Of a stretch of DNA of 64,000 bases, positions 9,522 through 20,700 are shown piece after piece. Source of the DNA: Microbacterium laevaniformans. Its GTDB lineage: Bacteria; Actinomycetota; Actinomycetes; Actinomycetales; Microbacteriaceae. The position numbers and the translations under genes are program-made. The DNA is taken from positions 1,488,001 to 1,552,000 of the forward strand of contig NZ_JAFBCE010000001.1 of NCBI RefSeq assembly GCF_016907555.1, read 5' to 3'. The notes beneath the pieces were generated by a model, which was not told the origin of the DNA, did no database searches, and saw nothing but the letters and a program-made list of their open reading frames with translations. The stretch's first letter is position 1. Every line of letters starts with the position of its first letter.

Positions 9522-9752
9522 TCAGTCGTCCGCGACATCGACACGCACGCGTGCGCCGTCGGCCAGGGCCGACACGAGCGTCCGCAGGGCCTTGGCCGTG
9601 CGTCCGCCGCGCCCGATCACCCGACCTCGATCATCGGGGTGCACGTGCACCTCGAGCACGTCGCCTCGCGGCGACGAAGAGGAACGGATAGTGACATCGT
9701 CAGGGTGATCGACGATCCCCTTGACGAGGTGTTCGAGCGCGGCGGAGAGCAA
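9522..9752 (-). CDS. khpA: KH-domain RNA-binding protein KhpA
   Basis: A 76-aa single KH-domain protein. The GXXG-type RNA-binding loop appears in RGRVIGRGGRTAKALRTLV. In other Gram-positives KhpA acts with KhpB in RNA binding and cell-division control; here this is family inference. It lies five bases after rpsP and directly before rimM, the standard location. Confidence 0.93.
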   Translation of the reverse strand: MLSAALEHLVKGIVDHPDDVTIRSSSSPRGDVLEVHVHPDDRGRVIGRGGRTAKALRTLVSALADGARVRVDVADD

Positions 9753-9757
9753 CGGAC

Positions 9758-10186
9758 TTACTCTGCGTCGGTCGACTCGGCCTCGGCCGGAGCCTCGACC
9801 TCGGCAGCCTCGGCGGCGGGCTCTTCAGCCTTCTTCTCCGCCTTGGGCTTGATGACCGACTTCTTGGCGGCGTCGACCTGGAACTCTTCCTTGGTCGCCG
9901 CCGTCTTCACGATGGACACGGCGTCGGCGTCGCCCTTGAAGCGGCCCCAGTCACCGGTGAGCTTGAGCAGCGCGGCGACCTGCTCGGTGGGCTGAGCGCC
10001 GACCGAAAGCCAGTACTGCGCACGCTCGGAGTCGACCTCGATGAACGAGGGCTCCTCGGTCGGGTGGTACTTGCCGATCTCCTCGATCACGCGACCGTCG
10101 CGCTTGGTGCGCGAGTCGGCGACGACGATGCGGTAGTAGGGGGCGCGGATCTTGCCGAGGCGCTTGAGACGAATCTTGACAGCCAC
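9758..10186 (-). CDS. rpsP: 30S ribosomal protein S16
   Basis: S16 is an early-binding 30S protein. The core [41 protein letters not shown] and [19 protein letters not shown] is unmistakable. It is extended by about 50 residues rich in Ala, Glu and Lys, common in Actinobacteria. It starts with GTG at 10186, with AGGAG seven bases upstream. It leads the rpsP-khpA-rimM-trmD operon. Confidence 0.96.
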   Translation of the reverse strand: MAVKIRLKRLGKIRAPYYRIVVADSRTKRDGRVIEEIGKYHPTEEPSFIEVDSERAQYWLSVGAQPTEQVAALLKLTGDWGRFKGDADAVSIVKTAATKEEFQVDAAKKSVIKPKAEKKAEEPAAEAAEVEAPAEAESTDAE

Positions 10187-10369
10187 AATTCTCCTGAATG
10201 CTGTTGTGAGGTGATGAACGACGCTCGGGCTGTGGGGTGCACACCCGGCGGAGGCTCTAGGGTGGACGTGTTCGCCGGATAGAGGGTCGAGCGGACGGTC
10301 CAGCGTCCTATTTTGCCAGATCGTGACGGATGCCGCGAACCATCGCTGTTGGCGTGTCAGACTGTGCCC

Positions 10370-11533
10370 ATGACGGTGCCCTTCGCGACATCCCGCCGTT
10401 CCTCTGTCGGCGTCGAATGGGAGCTGATGCTCGCCGACGAGCGCACGGGTGATCTCGTCCCGCGCGCTCCGGAGATCCTTGCAGCCGTCGGCGGCGGAGC
10501 CGCCCTCGAGCGTCACACGATCACGGGCGAGCTGCTGACCAACACGATCGAGGTCACCAGTGGTGTCGGCGACACCGTGGCGGCGGTCATCGACGACATC
10601 GCCGACGCGATCGCCGAGATCCGTACCGCGACCGACCCGCGCGGCATTGCCCTGCTCTGCGCGGGCAGCCACCCGTTCGCGCAGTGGTACGAGCAGAGTG
10701 TCACCGACAAGACCCGATACCACAAGCTCATCGAACGCACGCAGTGGTGGGGGCGAAACATGATGATCTGGGGTATCCACGTCCACGTGGGTGTCGAGGA
10801 CGTCAACAAGGTCTTCCCGATCATCGGAGCGCTCACCGCGTACCTCCCCCACCTCCAGGCACTGTCGGCGTCGAGTCCGTTCTGGGCTGGTGAGCGCACC
10901 GGGTACGCGTCCAATCGCGCGCTCGTGTTCCAGCAGCTTCCCACCGCCGGGCTGCCGTGGCCGCTGACGGAGTGGTCGCAGTACGAGGCGTACCTCGATG
11001 ACATGGTGCGCACGGGTGTGATGGAGGACGCCACCGAGGTGCGATGGGACATCCGTCCGGCTCCGAAGTGGGGCACGATCGAGGTGCGCGCATGCGACGG
11101 CATGTCCACGCTGCCGGAGCTGGCAGCGGTGGCCGCGCTGGTCCAGGTCCTCGTCGAGCACTTCTCGCGCGAGCTGGATGCCGGACGCGAGCTGCCCACG
11201 CTGCAGCCGTGGTTCGTCCGGGAGAACAAATGGCGCGCGGCGCGCTACGGCACCCAGGCGCGCGTCATCGTCGACAGGGACGGCACGCAGCGCCCCGTGT
11301 CGGAGCACCTGCGCGAGACGATCGATGCCCTGGCCGACGTCGCCGGCGACCTGCACTGCGCTCGCGAGTTCGCCGGCGTCGGGACCATCCTCGACGAGGG
11401 CGGCAGCTCGGCGCGTCAGCTGTTGGTCGCCGATGCCGCCGACGGAGATCTTCGCGCCGTGGTCCACCACCTGATCAGAGAATTCCGGGCGGGCCCGACG
11501 CTGCACGAACATCTCGCCTCCCGCCTTCTCTGA
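10370..11533 (+). CDS. Carboxylate-amine ligase, glutamate-cysteine ligase type 2 family
   Basis: Member of the YbdK/GCS2 family of ATP-dependent carboxylate-amine ligases. It opens [21 protein letters not shown], then [15 protein letters not shown] and [18 protein letters not shown], and ends with an [14 protein letters not shown] block, all hallmarks of the fold. Actinobacteria use mycothiol, so a true role in glutathione synthesis is uncertain; weak gamma-glutamylcysteine synthesis is known for YbdK. The ATG at 10370 gives 387 aa. A CAGACT box six bases before the ATG suggests a leaderless transcript. Confidence 0.88.
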   Translation: MTVPFATSRRSSVGVEWELMLADERTGDLVPRAPEILAAVGGGAALERHTITGELLTNTIEVTSGVGDTVAAVIDDIADAIAEIRTATDPRGIALLCAGSHPFAQWYEQSVTDKTRYHKLIERTQWWGRNMMIWGIHVHVGVEDVNKVFPIIGALTAYLPHLQALSASSPFWAGERTGYASNRALVFQQLPTAGLPWPLTEWSQYEAYLDDMVRTGVMEDATEVRWDIRPAPKWGTIEVRACDGMSTLPELAAVAALVQVLVEHFSRELDAGRELPTLQPWFVRENKWRAARYGTQARVIVDRDGTQRPVSEHLRETIDALADVAGDLHCAREFAGVGTILDEGGSSARQLLVADAADGDLRAVVHHLIREFRAGPTLHEHLASRLL

Positions 11534-11632
11534 GGGCGGCCGTCGGGCTCGCGCCGGCGCCGTGATCGGCTCCCGACAAGAGCAGGTCTCGGACAAGGGG
11601 CTTTCATATCCCGCCCGACGTAGAGTGACGTG

Positions 11633-12367
11633 GTGTCCGCCCGCAGGTTCCCCCCGATGATCGCGATTCGCGTTGCCGTCGCCGGCATCGCGGTGGTGAC
11701 CATGGCGGGATGCAGCGCCTCGGCGCCGGGTCGGAGCGTTCCCGCGTCCCCGGCAGATTCACTGTCGGTGGCCGCGGTCGACGCCGCGACGCCGCCCCCG
11801 CGCGCCAGCGGCGGCGTCGTGGTCACGATCGGCGATTCGATCATGGCTGGTCTCGGTCTCGACGCCGACGAATCGTGGCCGGCTCTGGTCGCCCATGACA
11901 CGGGCGCGGACATCTTGAACCTCGGATGCAGTGGTGCGGGGTTCACGATCACCGGCGACTGCGGCGATGACTATGCCGGTCTCGTTCAGCAGGCGATCGC
12001 CCTGCACCCCGCGGTCGTGCTCATCCAGTCCTCGGACAACGACAGCGGCGCCTCGCAGGATGACATCGACGCGTCGACGCGCGCGACGGTCGACGAGTTG
12101 CGCGCCGCACTGCCGGACGCGCAGCTGATCGGGATCGCGACGCTGTGGCATTTGGATTGGGATGAGCCCGACGCGATCGGGTGGTCCACCGATGCGCTGC
12201 AACGCGCCGTCGCCGACGACGACGGCGTGTTCCTCTCTCTCGGTCAACCTCTGCGAGGCCGACCGGAACTGCTCCAGTGGGACGGCGAACACCCGAACAG
12301 CGACGGGCAGATCGTCCTCAGTGACGCCGTGGAGGCAGCGCTGGACGATGCGGGAATCGTCCTGTGA
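11633..12367 (+). CDS. SGNH/GDSL hydrolase lipoprotein
   Basis: Predicted exported lipoprotein with an SGNH esterase/lipase fold. The signal peptide ends in a lipobox, VVTMAGC. The catalytic Ser lies in [13 protein letters not shown] (block I), and the Asp/His pair in [11 protein letters not shown] (block V). An NLGCSGAGF segment and QSSDND match blocks II and III only loosely. The substrate is unknown; cell-envelope ester cleavage is plausible. I chose the GTG at 11633 because the -10 box TAGAGT ends exactly six bases before it, predicting a leaderless mRNA; another GTG is at 11630. Confidence 0.85.
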   Translation: MSARRFPPMIAIRVAVAGIAVVTMAGCSASAPGRSVPASPADSLSVAAVDAATPPPRASGGVVVTIGDSIMAGLGLDADESWPALVAHDTGADILNLGCSGAGFTITGDCGDDYAGLVQQAIALHPAVVLIQSSDNDSGASQDDIDASTRATVDELRAALPDAQLIGIATLWHLDWDEPDAIGWSTDALQRAVADDDGVFLSLGQPLRGRPELLQWDGEHPNSDGQIVLSDAVEAALDDAGIVL

Positions 12368-12371
12368 ACGC

Positions 12372-13925
12372 TCAGTTCTTGCCGAACAGCTTCTGAATCT
12401 CGGCGAGATCGGCTTCGCTCGGCGGCGTCGCGGCGGCACCGAGTCCGAAGCCCGAGCCCGTCGGGGCGCCCGTGTGGGCGGCGGCGAGTCCCGCGTTCTC
12501 GGCGGCACGCTTGGCGGGGTTTCCCGATCGTGAGCCCACCTGCGACTTCTGCTTGCCGCGCTTGCTGGACGCGCCGGGCTTGCCGCCCATCGGACCCATC
12601 CCGGGGATGTTGGGCACACCGCCGCGAGCGACGGTCTTCATCATTTTCGCGGCCTGCTCGAAGCGCTGCACGAGCTGATTGACGTCGGTGACGGTCATTC
12701 CCGATCCACGCGCGATGCGAAGTCGCCGCGAGCCGTTGAGAACCTTCGGGTTGCGACGCTCGCCGGGGGTCATGGAGCGGATGATCGCTTCGGTGCGATC
12801 GATCTCACGGTCGTCGAAGTTCTCGAGCTGCTGCTTCATCTGGCCCATGCCAGGGAGCATGCCGAGCATCTTCTTCATCGAGCCCATCTTCTTCATCTGC
12901 TGAAGCTGCTCGAGGAAGTCCTCCAGGGTGAACTGCTCGGTCGCGAGCTTTTCGGCGACCTTGCGTGCCTCCTCCTCGTCGAACGCCTGCTGCGCCTGCT
13001 CGATGAGCGTCAGGATGTCGCCGAGGTCGAGGATGCGGCTGGCCATGCGATCGGGATGGAACGCTTCAAGGTCCTCGAGGTTCTCGCCGGTCGATGCGTA
13101 GATGATCGGGCGACCCGTCACGGACGCCACCGAGAGTGCCGCGCCACCACGCGCGTCGCCGTCGAGCTTGCTCAGCACCACGCCGGTGAAGTCGACGCCA
13201 TCCTGGAAGGCCTTGGCCGTGTTGACGGCATCCTGTCCGATCATCGCGTCGATGACGAAGAGTACCTCGTCGGGGTTGGTCGCCGTGCGGATGTCCGCCG
13301 CCTGCTTCATAAGCTCGGCATCCACACCGAGCCGGCCGGCGGTGTCGATGATCACCACGTCGTGCTGCTGGCGGCGGGCGGTCTCCACGCCCTCGCGCGC
13401 GACGCGCACCGGGTCACCCACGCCGTTGCCCGGTTCGGGTGCGTAGATCGCGGCGCCGGCACGCTGGGCGACGACCTGCAACTGGTTGACGGCGTTCGGA
13501 CGCTGGAGGTCGGCGGCGACGAGGAGCGGGGTGTGCCCGTCCTTCTCCAGCTGCCGGGCGAGCTTGCCGGCGAAGGTCGTCTTTCCCGAGCCCTGGAGGC
13601 CGGCCAACATGATGACCGTGGGCGGGTTCTTGGCGAACTGCAGTCGGCGCTGCTGCCCGCCGAGGATGGCCACCAGCTCCTCGTTCACGATCTGCACGAC
13701 CTGCTGGGCAGGGTTGAGGGCCCGGTTGACCTCGTCGCCGAGGGCGCGCTCGCGCACCTTCGCCGTGAAGTCCTTGACGACGACCAACGCCACGTCGGCA
13801 TCCAGCAGGGCGCGCCGGATCTCACGGACGGTCCCGTCGACATCGGCGGGGGTGAGCTTGCCCTTCGTGCGAAGGTTGCGGAAAGTCTCTGTCAGCCGGT
13901 CGCTGAGGGTGCCGAAAGTCGCCAT
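12372..13925 (-). CDS. ffh: Signal recognition particle protein Ffh
   Basis: SRP54 homologue; binds signal sequences and 4.5S RNA and docks with FtsY. It has the N domain (MATFGTLSDRLTETFRNL), G domain with Walker A (LAGLQGSGKTTFAGKL), DTAGRLGVD and TKLDG-like SKLDGDARGG, then a Met-rich M domain (MKKMGSMKKMLGMLPGMGQM). The C-terminal ~60 residues are a low-complexity basic/Gly tail. The 517 aa length fits actinobacteria. A TAGAAT -10 lies nine bases before the ATG. It converges with the SGNH gene. Confidence 0.96.
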   Translation of the reverse strand: MATFGTLSDRLTETFRNLRTKGKLTPADVDGTVREIRRALLDADVALVVVKDFTAKVRERALGDEVNRALNPAQQVVQIVNEELVAILGGQQRRLQFAKNPPTVIMLAGLQGSGKTTFAGKLARQLEKDGHTPLLVAADLQRPNAVNQLQVVAQRAGAAIYAPEPGNGVGDPVRVAREGVETARRQQHDVVIIDTAGRLGVDAELMKQAADIRTATNPDEVLFVIDAMIGQDAVNTAKAFQDGVDFTGVVLSKLDGDARGGAALSVASVTGRPIIYASTGENLEDLEAFHPDRMASRILDLGDILTLIEQAQQAFDEEEARKVAEKLATEQFTLEDFLEQLQQMKKMGSMKKMLGMLPGMGQMKQQLENFDDREIDRTEAIIRSMTPGERRNPKVLNGSRRLRIARGSGMTVTDVNQLVQRFEQAAKMMKTVARGGVPNIPGMGPMGGKPGASSKRGKQKSQVGSRSGNPAKRAAENAGLAAAHTGAPTGSGFGLGAAATPPSEADLAEIQKLFGKN

Positions 13926-13992
13926 GATGCCCCGATTCTACGGGAATCCCCTCAGCCGGCTCTGCGCCGCGGCCTCTGGTCGCCGTCGTGCA

Positions 13993-14541
13993 TCATCGTG
14001 ACGCGCCGGCGGCCCCGAGCGCGCGGTCGACCAGTCCGCTGAGGGCGGGGCGGGGCGCGTCGGACGCCGCCCAGGCCCAGATGGCGGCGAAGACGGCGGC
14101 GGACAGCGCAGCGGCGTGCACGTCGGCCTCGAGGCGCGCCATGCCTGTGGACACCAGGCTGTCGGACACGGCACGGCTGAGGATCCCGGTGCGGATCGCA
14201 CGCTCGTCGGCGAGCTCGTCCGACAGACCCATCACGGAGCCGTGGATGATGGCCAGCGCGAGGCTGTCGGCTTGGATGTGGACGGCCGCCGCGCGCAGGG
14301 CAGCGCTCGGCGCTGCGCCGGCGCGCAGCGCCTCGACCGCGCTGTGGATGGCGTCATCGAGCGCGGCCCACAGAACCGCGGACTTCGACGAGAAGTAGTT
14401 GAAGAAGCTCGAGCGGCTCACGCCGGCGCGCTGCGTGATGTCGGCGATCGTCGTCTCGGCGAACCCGCGTTCGAGGAAGAGCTCTGTCGCCGCCTCCGCG
14501 ATCGTGGAGCGCGACGTGGCGCGCGGGCGGCCGGAGGACAT
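13993..14541 (-). CDS. TetR family transcriptional regulator
   Basis: A 182-aa TetR-type repressor. The helix-turn-helix is at about residues 10-57 ([38 protein letters not shown]), and the C-terminal ligand domain is Ala-rich and not assignable. The ATG at 14541 is six bases from a TACAGT -10, so a leaderless transcript is likely. It is divergent from lipB across 72 bases, so it may regulate itself or lipBA, but I found no clear palindromic operator there. Confidence 0.88.
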   Translation of the reverse strand: MSSGRPRATSRSTIAEAATELFLERGFAETTIADITQRAGVSRSSFFNYFSSKSAVLWAALDDAIHSAVEALRAGAAPSAALRAAAVHIQADSLALAIIHGSVMGLSDELADERAIRTGILSRAVSDSLVSTGMARLEADVHAAALSAAVFAAIWAWAASDAPRPALSGLVDRALGAAGASR

Positions 14542-14613
14542 CTGCCCACTGTAGCGTGGCGTATTGTTGGACGCGGTACACAAACCTCGAACTCCCCCGC
14601 GAAGGAGCCCACC

Positions 14614-15261
14614 ATGCTCGACGTGCAGACCGTCGGCCTCGCGCCCGACGTCGTCCCTTACACCGATGGATGGGCGCTACAGCGCGAGATCCACGCCGAC
14701 GTCGTCGCCGGGCAGCGCCCCGACACGCTGCTGCTCCTGGAGCATGAGGCCGTCTTCACCGCGGGTGCGCGCACGGCGCGAAACGAACGGCCCACCGACA
14801 GTACGCCGGTCGTCGATGTGGACCGCGGCGGCAAGATCACGTGGCACGGACCCGGCCAGCTCGTCGGCTACCCGATCGTTCGACTCACCGAACCCGTGGA
14901 CGTCGTCGCCCACGTGCGCCGGCTCGAGCAGATCCTCATCGACGTGCTGGACACGCTGGGCGTCGACGGCTACCGCGTCGAGGGACGCTCCGGCGTCTGG
15001 GTGCGCCGCCCGCTCTCCGAGGACAAGATCGCAGCGATCGGCGTCCGCGTCCAGCGCGGCGTCACGATGCATGGCTTCGCCCTCAACTGCGACAACTCGC
15101 TTCGTCCTTTCTCCCAGATCGTGCCGTGCGGCATCTCGGATGCCGGGGTGACGACCATCAGCGAGGTGCTGGGTCGCGACGTCTCTCCCGCCGCTGTGCT
15201 CGACACGGTCGCCGATGCCTTCCGCGCATCGTTCGCCGCGTCCGGGGAGGTCGCCGCATGA
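14614..15261 (+). CDS. lipB: Octanoyltransferase LipB
   Basis: Transfers octanoyl from acyl carrier protein to lipoyl domains, the first step of lipoate synthesis. The conserved [18 protein letters not shown] motif, [28 protein letters not shown] (conserved Lys) and the catalytic Cys in [12 protein letters not shown] are present. The ATG at 14614 has GAAGGAG upstream and yields 215 aa. Its TGA overlaps the lipA ATG (ATGA), so the pair is coupled. Confidence 0.96.
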   Translation: MLDVQTVGLAPDVVPYTDGWALQREIHADVVAGQRPDTLLLLEHEAVFTAGARTARNERPTDSTPVVDVDRGGKITWHGPGQLVGYPIVRLTEPVDVVAHVRRLEQILIDVLDTLGVDGYRVEGRSGVWVRRPLSEDKIAAIGVRVQRGVTMHGFALNCDNSLRPFSQIVPCGISDAGVTTISEVLGRDVSPAAVLDTVADAFRASFAASGEVAA

Positions 15262-16286
15262 GCGCCTGCGGGGTCACGCCGGGCGGGGCTGATGCCGGTC
15301 CCGCGAACGCGCCGGAAGGGCGCAAGCTCCTGCGGCTTGAGGTGCGCAATGCGCAGACACCGATCGAGCGCAAGCCCGAGTGGATTCGCACGAAGGCGAA
15401 GATGGGACCCGAGTACCAGGCCTTGCAGTCGCTCGTGAAGGGAGAGGGGCTGCACACGGTCTGCCAGGAAGCGGGATGTCCCAACATCTACGAGTGCTGG
15501 GAGGATCGGGAGGCCACCTTCCTGATCGGTGGGTCGCAGTGCACGCGGCGCTGCGACTTCTGCCAGATCGATACCGGCAAGCCGGCCGACTACGACACGG
15601 ACGAGCCGCGACGCGTCGCCGACAGCGTGCGTCGGATGCAGCTGCGCTACGCCACCGTCACGTGCGTCGCGCGCGACGACCTCCCGGATGGCGGCGCCTG
15701 GCTCAATGCCGAGACCATCCGGCAGATCCATGCCGTCAATCCGGGAACCGGCGTCGAACTGCTCGCCACGGACTTCAACGGGGAGCCTCGTCTCCTCGAT
15801 GAGGTGTTCGCGGCTCGTCCCGAGGTCTTCGCGCACAACGTCGAGACCGTTCCCCGCATCTTCAAGCGCATTCGGCCCGCCTTCCGGTACGAGCGCTCGC
15901 TCGACGTGCTCACGCAGGCGCGAGCCGCAGGGCTGATCACGAAGTCGAACCTCATCCTCGGCATGGGCGAGGAGCCGGAGGAGGTCATCCAGGCCCTCCA
16001 GGACCTGCACGAGGCCGGCACCGACATCATCACGATCACTCAGTACCTGCGGCCCTCGCCTCGGCACCTTCCGGTTGCGAGGTGGGTGAAGCCGGACGAG
16101 TTCGTGGCGTTCAAGCAGGAGGCAGAGCGGATCGGCTTCCTCGGTGTTCTGGCCGGTCCCCTGGTTCGATCGTCCTACCGGGCGGGGCGACTGTGGGCCC
16201 AGTCGATGGTCGCCAAGGGGCGGGAGATCCCGGCACACCTGTCGCACCTCGCCGACACCGAGCTCGGCTTCGCGCAAGCGGTGTAA
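15258..16286 (+). CDS. lipA: Lipoyl synthase
   Basis: Radical-SAM enzyme that inserts two sulfurs into octanoyl groups. It has the auxiliary cluster motif [12 protein letters not shown] and the radical-[12 protein letters not shown] triad. It also has [16 protein letters not shown] and the C-terminal [10 protein letters not shown] that carries the cluster-binding Ser. Length is 342 aa, with an N-terminal extension of about 20 residues. The ATG overlaps lipB by four bases. Confidence 0.97.
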   Translation: MSACGVTPGGADAGPANAPEGRKLLRLEVRNAQTPIERKPEWIRTKAKMGPEYQALQSLVKGEGLHTVCQEAGCPNIYECWEDREATFLIGGSQCTRRCDFCQIDTGKPADYDTDEPRRVADSVRRMQLRYATVTCVARDDLPDGGAWLNAETIRQIHAVNPGTGVELLATDFNGEPRLLDEVFAARPEVFAHNVETVPRIFKRIRPAFRYERSLDVLTQARAAGLITKSNLILGMGEEPEEVIQALQDLHEAGTDIITITQYLRPSPRHLPVARWVKPDEFVAFKQEAERIGFLGVLAGPLVRSSYRAGRLWAQSMVAKGREIPAHLSHLADTELGFAQAV

Positions 16287-16310
16287 GGCGCGCAGCACCG
16301 CGGACGACGG

Positions 16311-16811
16311 TCAGTCGGCGCTGGTGACCGACTGCACGTCGCCGTCGCTGGTCAGGTTCACCAGCAGCACTTCATCGGTGGCGTCGGGGTCGAGGGCGTA
16401 CTCGAGGACGGCGAAGGGATCCGTTCCACCGTGCTCGTCGGCGAGGATCGTCATGCTCACGAGCTGCAGCGACCGGATGATGTCGATGTGCGTGTCGCCG
16501 GAGATGTCAACGAGGACGTCTTCCAGATCCTCTCCCAGCGCCTCCTGCTGCTGAAGGAGGTACTCGGTGACCTCGCTGGTACGGTCGTCGAGCTCGGCCA
16601 CCATCGCGTTGCGGGCCTGCAGGTCGATCTGCTCCAGCGCATGGATCAAGGCGGCCGCGACATCGAGTGCGGCAGCGGAGACGTCGTCCTGATCGGGTGC
16701 GGTCAGATCGACGGTGACCCGCTGGTCGGCGAAGTCGACGACCTCGGACCAGAAGATGGATCCGTCCGGCCCGGACTCCAACAGCCCGAAGTAGTCGTGC
16801 TCGATCGCCAT
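16311..16811 (-). CDS. Conserved acidic protein, DUF2004-like
   Basis: A soluble, acidic 166-aa protein (MAIEHDYFGLLESGPDGSIFW). It resembles proteins I recall as DUF2004, but I could not verify this. No signal peptide or membrane segment is seen, and there is a helical middle rich in Glu, Asp and Leu. Function unknown. The ATG at 16811 is chosen over a TTG at 16823 because the conserved-looking start is MAIEHDYFG. It lies 48 bases downstream of ftsY. Confidence 0.72.
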   Translation of the reverse strand: MAIEHDYFGLLESGPDGSIFWSEVVDFADQRVTVDLTAPDQDDVSAAALDVAAALIHALEQIDLQARNAMVAELDDRTSEVTEYLLQQQEALGEDLEDVLVDISGDTHIDIIRSLQLVSMTILADEHGGTDPFAVLEYALDPDATDEVLLVNLTSDGDVQSVTSAD

Positions 16812-16859
16812 GACCCTATGCAACCATCCTCGGCGTCCGTGCGCGACCCCGCCGCGCCA

Positions 16860-17732
16860 TCAGTCGACGAGCGCGGACGCGAACACGTGCGGGGTGAAGC
16901 CGGTGAGGTCACCGATGCCTTCACCCTGGCCGAGGAGCTTGACGGGGATGCCGGTGCGTTCTTGAACGGCGAGAACGAAGCCGCCCTTGGCCGAACCGTC
17001 GAGCTTCGTGATCACGAGACCGGTGACGCCGGCGTGCTGGAGGAAGGCCTCGGCCTGCATGACGCCGTTCTGCCCCGTGGTCGCATCGAGAACGAGCAGC
17101 ACCTCGCTGATGGGCGCCTGCTTCTCGATGACGCGGCGGATCTTCGTGAGCTCGTCCATGAGCCCACCCTTCGTGTGGAGGCGTCCGGCGGTGTCGACGA
17201 GGACGATCTCGACACCGTTCTGCTTGGCGTAGTCGATGGTCTGGAAGGCGACCGATGCCGGGTCCTGGCCCTCGTGCTGGGGGCGGACGATCGCAGCTCC
17301 CCCCCGCTCTGCCCACGTGGCCAGCTGATCGACGGCCGCAGCGCGAAAGGTGTCGGCGGCGCCGACGACGACGGAACGACCATAGCGCTGGAGGAACTTC
17401 GCGAACTTGCCGATCGTGGTCGTCTTGCCGACGCCGTTGACTCCCACGACGAGGACCACCGCAGGGCGCTCGGTGAGCCGGAGCGTCGTGTCGAACTTCG
17501 CGAAATGCTCTTCGAGAGTCTCTTTGAGCATCCGCTGGAGGTCACGCGGATCCGTCGTGCGGAACCGCTCGACCTTCTCTCGGAGCTCGTCGATGATCCG
17601 CTCGGTGATGTCAGGACCGAAGTCGGCGGTAAGCAGTGCCGTTTCCAGATCGTCCCACGTGTTGTCGTCGATCGTCGGCTTCACAAACATGCCGCGCAGA
17701 GCGCGGCCGAGCGACCAGGAGTTCTCCGCCAT
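16860..17732 (-). CDS. ftsY: Signal recognition particle receptor FtsY
   Basis: SRP receptor GTPase that delivers ribosome-nascent chain complexes to SecYEG. It has the N domain (residues 1-85) and the G domain with GVNGVGKTTTIGKFAK (about 97-112), ADTFRAAAVDQL, DTAGRLHTKGGLMDEL, TKLDGSAKGG and GQGEGIGDL. The 290 aa form lacks the long acidic A domain of E. coli, as is common in Gram-positives. A TAGGCT -10 lies six bases before the ATG, so the mRNA is probably leaderless. smc starts upstream on the same strand. Confidence 0.96.
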   Translation of the reverse strand: MAENSWSLGRALRGMFVKPTIDDNTWDDLETALLTADFGPDITERIIDELREKVERFRTTDPRDLQRMLKETLEEHFAKFDTTLRLTERPAVVLVVGVNGVGKTTTIGKFAKFLQRYGRSVVVGAADTFRAAAVDQLATWAERGGAAIVRPQHEGQDPASVAFQTIDYAKQNGVEIVLVDTAGRLHTKGGLMDELTKIRRVIEKQAPISEVLLVLDATTGQNGVMQAEAFLQHAGVTGLVITKLDGSAKGGFVLAVQERTGIPVKLLGQGEGIGDLTGFTPHVFASALVD

Positions 17733-17797
17733 GACTTCAGCCTACGGGTCGGCGCGCTCCACCCCTCTCGCCGCGACGTACGCCGGCGTTCTGGGGA

Positions 17798-20700
17798 TCA
17801 CGCGTCGGCGCGTTCGCGGACGCGCTGACCGACCACCGCGGAAACGCCGTCCTGCCGCATCGAGACCCCGTAGAGCGCGTCCGCGATCTCCATCGTGCGC
17901 TTCTGATGGGTGATCACAATCAGCTGGCTGGACGCGCGGAGCTTCTCGAACACGCCGAGCAGTCTGCCGAGATTGGCGTCGTCGAGGGCGGCTTCGACCT
18001 CGTCGAGGATGTAGAACGGGCTCGGTCGCGCCATGAAGATCGCGGTCAGCAGCGCGACGGCGGCGAGAGAGCGCTCTCCGCCGGACAGCAGCGACAGACG
18101 CTCGATCTTCTTGCCGACCGGACGCACCGAGACCTCGATCCCCGTCGTCAGAGGATTGTCCGGGTCGGTCAGGGAGATGCTGCCGGAGCCGCCCGGGAAC
18201 AGAATCGGGAACACCTCGCCGAAAGCGACGCGCGTGTCTTCGAAGGCCCCGAGGAAGATGGTCTGCATGCGTTCGTCGAGATCCGCGATGATCGTCTGCA
18301 GGTCGGAGCGCGTCTGCACGAGATCGGCGAGCTGCTCGGTGAGGAACGCGTGCCGCTGCTCGAGCGCGGCATACTCCTCGAGCGCGAGCGGATTGACGCG
18401 CCCGAGCTGGCCGAGCTTGCGCTCGGCATCCTGCAGTCTCTTGCGCTGCGCCGCCCGGTCGTACACCACGCCCTCTTCGCCTTCGTCCGGGGGCAGAGGA
18501 ACGTCGGGGCCGTATTCCGCAACCAGAATATGTTCGTCGAGGCTCAACTCGGATCGGACGCGGTCCAGCACACTCGTGACGTGCAGGCGTTTCTCGTGCA
18601 TCTGCAACTCGAGTCCGTGGACGCTTTCGGTGAGTCGCCCGAGCCGCTCGCGCGCGGTCGCCTCCTCGGCGCGCAGTGAGGTCAGTTCGGCGGTCAGCGC
18701 GGTGCGTGCCTGCTCGGCGAGCTGAAGCTCCACGCGTGCCTGGGTGACCGAACGATCGACCGAGTCCAGTACCGGCGGCAGCGCATCTGCGACCTCGGCC
18801 GCGAGCGCCCGCTGTGCACGACGGATCACGGCGCGACGGGCGGCCTCCGCCGCCGCCGCGCGCTCACGTTCCCGCTGGCGCACGAGCTGATCGACACGTC
18901 CCTCTCCGGCGCGCACGCGCTCGCGCAGCGTCTCGACATCCAGACGTGCGCGCATCTCGCGGTCGCGCGCACTCTCCAGAGCGTCGAGCAGACCGTCACG
19001 CGCGGAGGCGTCCAGGATGGGACGGGGAGCCTGCTGGGCACCCTCGAAGGCGTCGTTGGCGACGCGTGCTGCTCTCTCGGCATCCGCGACCGCGGACGAC
19101 GCCTGAGCAAGCCCGGCCTCCAACCGCTCGCACTCCGCGACGGCTGCCTCATGACGCACGGTGGCGCGGTTGACCTGCTCGGTGTGCGCCGCCAGGGCGG
19201 CATCGTGTTCGCGCAGGCTCTGAAGCGCATCCTTCGTCCGCGCCCGTGCGTCGTTCCAGGTCGTCTGGGCGTCCGAGAGAGCCTCGCGGAGCGAGTCTGC
19301 GACGACCGTGATCTCCGCGAGGCGTTCGGCGGCGGCATCTCGCTCCGCCGCCAACTCCAGCCGCGAGCGTCCGGCCCCGGAGCCGGCGTGGATCGTGTAG
19401 GACGTCACCCGCTCGCCCGCACGCGTGACGATCGTCGTCGCGGCATCCGGAACGTCGATGATCCTGCGGCGAACGGCGTGCGCGGAATCGAGGTCGTCGA
19501 CGATCAGGACACGGGCGAGGATGCCGAGGATGCCGGCCGGTGCAGTCACCACCTCCGCAGCGGCGATCGCTCCCTCGGGGATCGCCGCCGCCGGCGCGCC
19601 CGCTTCCACGTCGGCGATCGTGATGTCGAGCCGTCCGAGATCGGCGTCGCGCGCAGCGCGAGCGGCGGCGATACCCGCGTCGATGTCGTCGACGAGCAGG
19701 CCCTCCGCGAGCGCACCCAGCGCGGCGGCGATCGCCGCTTCGTATCCCGAGCGCACCTTGAGCGCGTCGCCGACCAGGCCGCGGATGCCGGCGCCTCCGA
19801 CCGCGATCATCTCGGCCGCGGCGTTGCGGACATCCAGCGCCCGTCCGAGCGCCGCGGTCTGCGCCGTGAGCGATTCGCGTTCGCGTTCGGCGGCGTGAAG
19901 CCGCTCACGGATCGCCCCGACCTCGTTCTCGGCGGCGGTGGCGTCGTGCTGCGCACGCTCGTAAGCGGCAGCGTGCTCGGCAGAGGATCCCTCGGTCACC
20001 AGTTCGGGATCGACCCCTGCGAGTGCCTCTTCCGCTTCTGCGCGCCGCGCCAGGGCCGCGTCGAGCGCACGCTGCTGGCGTTCGACGCCCGCGCGCACGG
20101 CCTCCAGCCGGGATGCTGCGGCATCTGCGGCTCCGCGGAGTTTCGTGATGCGCATGTCGTGCGCGGACACGAGCGCGCTCTGGGCGGCGATGTCGGAGTC
20201 GAGCGCGTCGAGTTCGGCACGTGCCCGCATCACGTCGCGCGCGGCCGCCTCCGCGGCATCCTGGGCGCCTCCGAGTCCGGCCGAGATCTCATCGATATCG
20301 GCCCGTGCCTCGTCGATCGCGGCCTGGCTGACCGTGGCGACCTCGATCCCGAGCGTGCCGTCGTCTTCGAGCAGAGCGAGACGCTGGCCCGCGAGCGAGA
20401 AGAGACCGCGCAGTCGCTCCTGCACGCGTTCCAAACCGAAGGCGACCGCCCGCGCCGCATCCACGGCTTCCGAGCGCTGCTGTGCCTCCAGCGCCTCGAT
20501 GCGCAGCTTCAGCTGCTCCGACTGATCCTGCAGCACGAGGCGCTCGGCGCTGCGCTCCTGCTCGGTGCGGGCGTGGTCGGCGAGCTGCGCACGCAGACCG
20601 ACCAGTTCATCAGCGAACAGGCGGGCCTTGGCATCACGCACCACTGCCGCGATCGTCGCCGCCTCGCGAGCGATCTCCGCCTGCTTGCCGAGCGGCTTCA

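Noticed and set aside
10187..10369. Possible structured leader between rpsP and the ligase gene
   Set aside because: Only short GC-rich hairpins; no match in order to any riboswitch or T-box I know.
14542..14613. TetR operator between the regulator and lipB
   Set aside because: No convincing inverted repeat was found in the 72-base gap.
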